A stretch of DNA of 64,000 nucleotides from Eubacterium_G segne (GTDB taxonomy: Bacteria > Bacillota > Clostridia > Lachnospirales > Lachnospiraceae), in the NCBI RefSeq assembly GCF_014287775.1, contig NZ_JACOOZ010000009.1:80065-144064 (forward strand). Direction: 5' to 3'. Under the pieces are notes generated by a model. It was not told the DNA's origin. It worked only from the letters and a program-made list of their open reading frames with translations, and ran no database searches. Position 1 is the stretch's first letter; the number at the start of each line of letters is the position of its first letter. This document shows, piece by piece, positions 60,086-64,000 of this stretch. The position numbers and the translations under genes are program-made.

Positions 60086-60115
60086 ACTTGCGCAAAAAAC
60101 GGGTACGGTTGCGCA
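60086..60115 (+). promoter_or_regulatory. LytTR-type response-regulator binding site (site 1)
   Basis: Two 9-base direct repeats (ACTTGCGCA and GGTTGCGCA) are separated by exactly 12 bases, the geometry of AgrA/LytTR binding sites. A near-identical block is at 62514-62543. It lies about 190 bases upstream of the sensor kinase and implies autoregulation of the two-component genes. The intervening stretch holds a TTGTCCGGACAA palindrome (60156-60167) and no clear gene. Confidence 0.7.
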
Positions 60116-60305
60116 AGACCTATTGAAATGTGAAAAAAAGGGTGTAATTTAGTACTTGTCCGGACAATACAATTAGTATATACGGAAAGGACAGAAGGGT
60201 GTTCGATTATTTCAGAAGATTCGTATCTTATTGGTTTTAAGGTATAGTCCAAAGTATAAATATCTGATATATTATATATATTGATATTTATGTGGAGGAT
60301 AAGAG

Positions 60306-61607
60306 ATGCAACTTCTGGTTTCAATAGTCACAGACTGGCTATTCGTTTTTTGTATTGTTTTAATTTGTGATTATTATCTAGCTCTTAATAAGAGGGATAA
60401 TACATATAAATATATACTGGCAACTGCATTGGTGGCAGTTTGTTCAGTGTGTAAATGCATAGAATCTAATGTCTTTTTTGAAGGGGGAGTAATATTAATA
60501 ACCATTGCATGTGCTGTAGCATTATGTTTCAAAGAAAAAATAATTAATATTATTTTTATATCAGTGTGGTTATTTTTAATTGTTTCGCTTATATCATCAA
60601 TAGTAGAAGTTGTAATTAATATTATATGCACGTTATTAAATTATAAAGAGGGAATGCTTACGTATATAATACAATCAGGTATTGTGTTTGCGTTTATATA
60701 TGTTGTAGCAATTTTACTTAAACGAAAAAATATTGATGGGATAAAGAAGATTCATTTGGGATTTTTGGTGTTATATACAATTTTAACTTTTGTAGATGCA
60801 TTCGCATTAATGATAATGGCTACAGTTACACTGGATAAGATGGCATATAAAAATAAAGTACTTTATGGTGTAACTTTTACTTTAGTAGCATTAGGAATAC
60901 TGATTCAATTGGGGGCAGTAATTTTATTAATGGTATCAAGGGACATATATAGGCAAAAGGAAGAAATAGTACATAAATATCTTAATGAACAAAATGCACA
61001 TTATGAGTATTTAGAAAAACGTGAGGAGAAAACGAAAAAATTTCGGCATGATTTAAAAAATCATATATGTGTTTTGGAGAGATTGTCGGAAATTGATAGT
61101 CAAAAATATAAGGAGTATTGCGATGCAATACTGTCAAAAGTGGATGAACTTAGAAGTAATGTATCTGTTAATAATAGTATAGTCGATGCAGTGCTTAACA
61201 GGTTTTACAGTGATGCTGTAGAGTTAAACATTGATTTTAATATAAGTGGTCATATGCCCAATAATTGTAACATAGATGCATATGATTTGTGTACGGTGTT
61301 TTCGAACCTGTTAAGTAATGCATTTGATGCAGCTAAAAAAGAATCTAAGAAGCAAGTGGATATAGAAATTTCCTACGACAAAGAAGATATAATTGTAAAA
61401 GTTAGCAATTGTTTTAGTGGCAAGCTTGAAATTAAAAATGGTCAGATTTCAACAAGTAAGGCAGATAAGGATTGGCATGGCTGGGGATTACAAAATGTAA
61501 GGGACAGCGTTGATAAATATGATGGAATAATGGATATTGATGCGAAAGGAAACATATTTAGTGTAACAATATTATTAAAGAATATTTCCGAGGAGATTGG
61601 TTTATGA
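60306..61607 (+). CDS. AgrC-like sensor histidine kinase
   Basis: A 433-residue kinase of the peptide-pheromone (HPK10) type. Six or seven N-terminal membrane helices (about 5-215) form the sensor. A short coil leads to the phospho-acceptor H248 in FRHDLKNH. A GHKL ATPase (about 330-430) has VFSNLLSNAFDAAKK and WGLQNVRD. Related kinases respond to cyclic peptides made by AgrBD. No agrB or agrD is visible here, so the signal is unknown. It overlaps the regulator gene by 4 bases. Confidence 0.88.
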   Translation: MQLLVSIVTDWLFVFCIVLICDYYLALNKRDNTYKYILATALVAVCSVCKCIESNVFFEGGVILITIACAVALCFKEKIINIIFISVWLFLIVSLISSIVEVVINIICTLLNYKEGMLTYIIQSGIVFAFIYVVAILLKRKNIDGIKKIHLGFLVLYTILTFVDAFALMIMATVTLDKMAYKNKVLYGVTFTLVALGILIQLGAVILLMVSRDIYRQKEEIVHKYLNEQNAHYEYLEKREEKTKKFRHDLKNHICVLERLSEIDSQKYKEYCDAILSKVDELRSNVSVNNSIVDAVLNRFYSDAVELNIDFNISGHMPNNCNIDAYDLCTVFSNLLSNAFDAAKKESKKQVDIEISYDKEDIIVKVSNCFSGKLEIKNGQISTSKADKDWHGWGLQNVRDSVDKYDGIMDIDAKGNIFSVTILLKNISEEIGL

Positions 61608-62305
61608 ACATAGCAATTATAGATGATGAAAAGTTATGGAGAAATATGGCACACAAATTAGTTCAAAATCATTATGCAGGTGTGGACATAAACATTGAAG
61701 AGTTTGAATCCGGAGATAGTTTTCTGGAACGAAAAGGTAATTTCGACTTTGTGCTGGTGGATATTGAAATGCCGGGAAAAGATGGATTTGAAACAATCAA
61801 AGAATACAAAGGCATTAAACAGGAATTTATTACAATAATTTTTACAACTCATATGGAAATCAGCAACAAGGGATATTTTGTTGATGCATTTAGATATATT
61901 AACAAAGATAATATGGAAGCTGAATTAAAGGAAGCCTTAACTTCAGCTGATGTCAGACTTGAAACAAATAAAACTCTATCATTTAATGAACTGGGTAAAG
62001 GAAACATAAATATCAGGATATGTGATATTTTCTACATAGAAACAGAAGCAAGAAAACTGATTGTACATACATTTAACGGTGAATTAAAATGTAGTGGAAA
62101 AATATCACAATATGAGGAAGAGTTAGAAAATGTAGGATTTTTTAGAAGTCACAAATGCTACTTGGTTAATATGGATAAAGTAAAAAGATTTAGTAGCAGT
62201 GAAGCTGAATTTACTGATGGAACCACAGCCTATGTAAGTAGCAGGCGTTATGCTGAAATGAAGAGAAAATATTTGGAAAGAAAAAGGAATATATCCTGTA
62301 AATAG
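61604..62305 (+). CDS. LytTR-family response regulator
   Basis: A 233-residue regulator. The receiver domain (about 1-120) has the acidic pair IIDDEK and phospho-acceptor D53 in VDIEMPG. The C-terminal LytTR DNA-binding domain (about 130-228) has IFYIETEARKLIVHT, FFRSHKCYLVN and SRRYAEMKRKYL. It would bind the 9-12-9 direct repeats at 60086 and 62514, so it controls its own operon and the secreted protein downstream. It overlaps the kinase gene. Confidence 0.9.
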   Translation: MNIAIIDDEKLWRNMAHKLVQNHYAGVDINIEEFESGDSFLERKGNFDFVLVDIEMPGKDGFETIKEYKGIKQEFITIIFTTHMEISNKGYFVDAFRYINKDNMEAELKEALTSADVRLETNKTLSFNELGKGNINIRICDIFYIETEARKLIVHTFNGELKCSGKISQYEEELENVGFFRSHKCYLVNMDKVKRFSSSEAEFTDGTTAYVSSRRYAEMKRKYLERKRNISCK

Positions 62306-62383
62306 GTAAAAAAATAATTTCGAAAGTAGATTAAAATGTTAAAAATCCAGCGGAAAATCTTAAAAATTAATAATAGGTATGTG

Positions 62384-62412
62384 TCAGGTAGGTTTTTACC
62401 TGCCTTTTTTAT
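62384..62412 (+). terminator. Terminator after the LytTR regulator gene
   Basis: CAGGTA pairs with TACCTG around a GGTTTT-type loop, followed by CCTTTTTTATTT. Confidence 0.65.
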
Positions 62413-62513
62413 TTGCATGGATTGGTAATAAAATCTGATAAAAAACTGAAATAACGACAATAAGAGACACAAATTTATGAAAAAAATAGCGAATAAAATC
62501 ACAAAAAAGCTAC

Positions 62514-62543
62514 ACTTACGCAAAAAACGGGTACGTTTGCGCA
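62514..62543 (+). promoter_or_regulatory. LytTR-type response-regulator binding site (site 2)
   Basis: ACTTACGCA and GTTTGCGCA are separated by the same 12-base spacer as site 1. The similarity with the site 1 region extends from AAAAAAGCT on the left to CCTATTGAAAT on the right, about 55 bases, so the whole block was probably duplicated. It lies upstream of a short transcript and the secreted protein gene at 62907. Confidence 0.7.
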
Positions 62544-62665
62544 AGTCCTATTGAAATATTAAAATCCCAATAATAAAATGTAGATGAAAATTTTATACAA
62601 ATTATATTTTCATTTGGGGGACAAATGTATGGTGAAGAACAGATGAAAAAGGGGGAAGCGAGGTT

Positions 62666-62749
62666 ATGATTATAGTCCTTATAATCAGTCAAAAAATCAC
62701 ATCTAAGAAGCTTATTCTTTTAAATGAAACCCGTGTCAAAATGACATAG
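62666..62749 (+). CDS. Possible 27-residue peptide gene downstream of LytTR site 2
   Basis: ATG 62666 follows GGGGGAAGCGAGG and opens a 27-codon frame: a hydrophobic start (MIIVLIIS) and a basic tail. It contains no Cys and does not resemble AgrD. It sits alone between LytTR site 2 and a strong terminator, within about 120 bases of the site. It could be a small peptide signal or toxin, or the transcript could be a noncoding RNA. Confidence 0.35.
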   Translation: MIIVLIISQKITSKKLILLNETRVKMT

Positions 62750-62770
62750 TCTCCCTTTTTCATTAATTCA

Positions 62771-62812
62771 AAAAGGCATAGAACGCAAAGCATTGCGGAG
62801 TCTATGCCTTTT
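62771..62812 (+). terminator. Terminator of the short transcript before the secreted protein
   Basis: Perfect 12-bp arms AAAAGGCATAGA and TCTATGCCTTTT with an 18-base loop. The T-run is built into the second arm. It ends a transcript of about 250 bases beginning near LytTR site 2 and could also act as an attenuator for the gene at 62907. Confidence 0.75.
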
Positions 62813-62906
62813 AACGTAAATAGGTTGGGTGGGAAAATGGTTACCGTTAATGAAACTTCAATTATAGGGAGAAATTGAAGTAGTGAACAAAAGTGGAGGA
62901 TAAGTT

Positions 62907-64000
62907 ATGAGAAGGAACATTTATGGTAAAATGATTTCGGCAGTAATGGCAATGGCATTGTGCGTAACGAGCGTTAATGTTTCAGCAGTGCAATTAGAGT
63001 CGGAAATCACAAAGAAAAATGCTTTAATGTCAGATAAACAGGAAATAATTGAAAATGATGACAAGAGCATTGATGATGAAGGTAGAGAAAAGCCTGTTGT
63101 AATTAAGGAAATAAAGAGTATGAGAGATGAAAATTCAAACACGTACCTTATGAGCAACGGAATGAAAAAAACAGTATATTATTCAGACAACATACGCTTT
63201 GAAGAGGATGGAAAATTAAAAAAATATAATTCAGAGTTGGTTGCCGCTGAATCACAGGATAAGAAAATCATATCTTTTGCAAAAAATATTTCCGTAAAAA
63301 ATTCAAAAAAATACAAATATGTAAATAAGTCCGGAGATACAAAACAATATTTGCCGGAAACAATCGGGGAGGAAAGCCCGGTTCTTCTTACACAGGATGA
63401 CTACAGAATATCATTTGTACCGTTGGATGCCGGGGAGAATTCGGATGATTATGTAGAAACTAAAACCGATAAGGTATCATTAGAAACTGAAAAAATTGAG
63501 GATGCCGTAACTGGAAAGAAGGAAGAAAAAAGCATAAAGGCAGTATATGAAAACACCGGGAATGATACAAAAATAGCATATCATTCGTTAGAGCATGGAA
63601 TGAAAGAAGACATTATACTTAATGAAATTCCTGATAATAATGAATTTTTATATAAAATATGTACTGAAAATCTTGAGGTACGTCTTGATGCTGTAGGTGG
63701 TGGGATTTCATTTATTGACAAGGAAAAAGACAGCATTGTTGCGGGAATTCCGGCACCGTCAATGAATGATAGTACGGGAAAAGCATACAGTGAAGATGTA
63801 CATTATGAATTAGAGAAGTCCGTCTCTGAAACAAAGGGAATAAATGCATATATATTAAAAATAGTTGTAGATAATGACTATTTGACTTCAACTGACAGAA
63901 AGTATCCTGTTACAATTGATCCGTCAGTCACATGGGAAGGAACCGGTGAATTAGGTGAGGCTTATATTTTAAAGGCAAATCCTGATGTTAATTATTATGC
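62907..64000 (+). CDS. Large secreted protein, N-terminal part (WapA/RHS-like), running off the window
   Basis: The frame is open to the window end (364 codons) and the 3' part is missing. Signal peptide about 1-28 (ISAVMAMALCVTSVNVSA). The rest resembles the N-terminal export region of DNRLRE/RHS-repeat wall proteins: TYLMSNGMKKTVYYSDNI, VEVRLDAVGGGISF-like segments and RKYPVTIDPSVTWEG near 335-350, which in that group precedes the DNRLRE domain. Such proteins often end in a toxin. It is controlled, I infer, by the LytTR system just upstream. The start follows TGGAGGATAAGTT. What lies beyond is unknown. Confidence 0.7.
   Translation, partial: MRRNIYGKMISAVMAMALCVTSVNVSAVQLESEITKKNALMSDKQEIIENDDKSIDDEGREKPVVIKEIKSMRDENSNTYLMSNGMKKTVYYSDNIRFEEDGKLKKYNSELVAAESQDKKIISFAKNISVKNSKKYKYVNKSGDTKQYLPETIGEESPVLLTQDDYRISFVPLDAGENSDDYVETKTDKVSLETEKIEDAVTGKKEEKSIKAVYENTGNDTKIAYHSLEHGMKEDIILNEIPDNNEFLYKICTENLEVRLDAVGGGISFIDKEKDSIVAGIPAPSMNDSTGKAYSEDVHYELEKSVSETKGINAYILKIVVDNDYLTSTDRKYPVTIDPSVTWEGTGELGEAYILKANPDVNYY

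Noticed and set aside
60156..60167. TTGTCCGGACAA palindrome as a separate feature
   Set aside because: A clear palindrome, but without a second copy or an assigned regulator it cannot be interpreted beyond a note.
60199..60240. A 13-codon GTG frame rich in aromatic residues upstream of the AgrC-like kinase, as a pheromone
   Set aside because: Too short to distinguish from chance, has no Cys or known export partner; only a weak GAAGG precedes it.
1..64000. Prophage, insertion sequence, integrative element or CRISPR array
   Set aside because: No integrase, transposase, phage structural gene, terminal inverted repeats or spaced direct-repeat array was found in either strand.

Overview
The window is low-GC Firmicute DNA, most likely from a gut or anaerobic Lachnospiraceae-type Clostridium. 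The basis is the A/T-rich codon use, strong GGAGG ribosome binding sites, CotF-type spore coat genes, a ZTP riboswitch, sortase B, NiaR, BceRS/BceAB-type modules, Thr-Pro linkers and Lys-rich C-terminal domains on secreted proteins. No prophage, insertion sequence, CRISPR array or rRNA was seen. There is one tRNA (Pro, CGG). The species cannot be named from the sequence alone.

Layout. (1) 1-7.7 kb: a BceRS-like two-component system and a BceAB-like ABC exporter, separated by a secreted GH18 chitinase. (2) 7.8-11.9 kb: a P-type cation ATPase, a TetR regulator and a DegV lipid-binding protein. (3) 11.9-32.2 kb: a large carbohydrate locus. It holds an ABC sugar importer, two GH65 phosphorylases, a LacI repressor, beta-phosphoglucomutase, a membrane-anchored GH28-like beta-helix enzyme, an anchored F5/8-type carbohydrate-binding protein, a sortase B fused to leucine-rich repeats, three surface proteins built from two related unrecognised domains, and a secreted enzyme that looks like GH87 (alpha-1,3-glucanase/mycodextranase). 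A perfect 14-bp LacI-type operator sits 2 bp downstream of the -10 box of both the importer promoter and the surface-protein promoter. A variant lies upstream of lacI itself. I read this as one regulon for an extracellular alpha-glucan, possibly alpha-1,3-linked. The glucan would be cut outside, bound at the surface, imported as oligosaccharide, phosphorolysed to beta-glucose-1-phosphate and converted to glucose-6-phosphate. (4) 32.2-37 kb: phosphatase, spore coat, ZIP transporter, CBS protein, and a purine pair (AICAR formyltransferase and PurO-type IMP cyclohydrolase) behind a ZTP riboswitch. (5) 37.1-40.4 kb: a phosphatidylethanolamine operon (PAP2-like, flippase-like, Pss, Psd). (6) 40.4-44.7 kb: CorA, CinA-C/PncC, MetA, DegV, CarD. 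(7) 44.8-51.7 kb: zinc-ribbon membrane protein, nucleotidyltransferase, OPT transporter, PqqD-like protein, PepD, a decayed class III fructose bisphosphatase, and a small exported protein. (8) 51.7-59.9 kb: nadB-nadC-niaR, tRNA-Pro, a lipoprotein, pyrG, ftsH. (9) 59.9-64 kb: an AgrC/LytTR two-component system flanked by two near-identical LytTR binding regions. The second precedes a short transcript and the start of a large secreted protein that runs off the window.

The most novel-looking items are the surface-domain and alpha-glucan regulon (12-32 kb), an about 80-nt element present three times in front of two unrelated genes (4.8 kb, and in tandem at 41.3 kb), and the duplicated LytTR-controlled region at the right end. 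Functions come from reading motifs and context; no database search was run.
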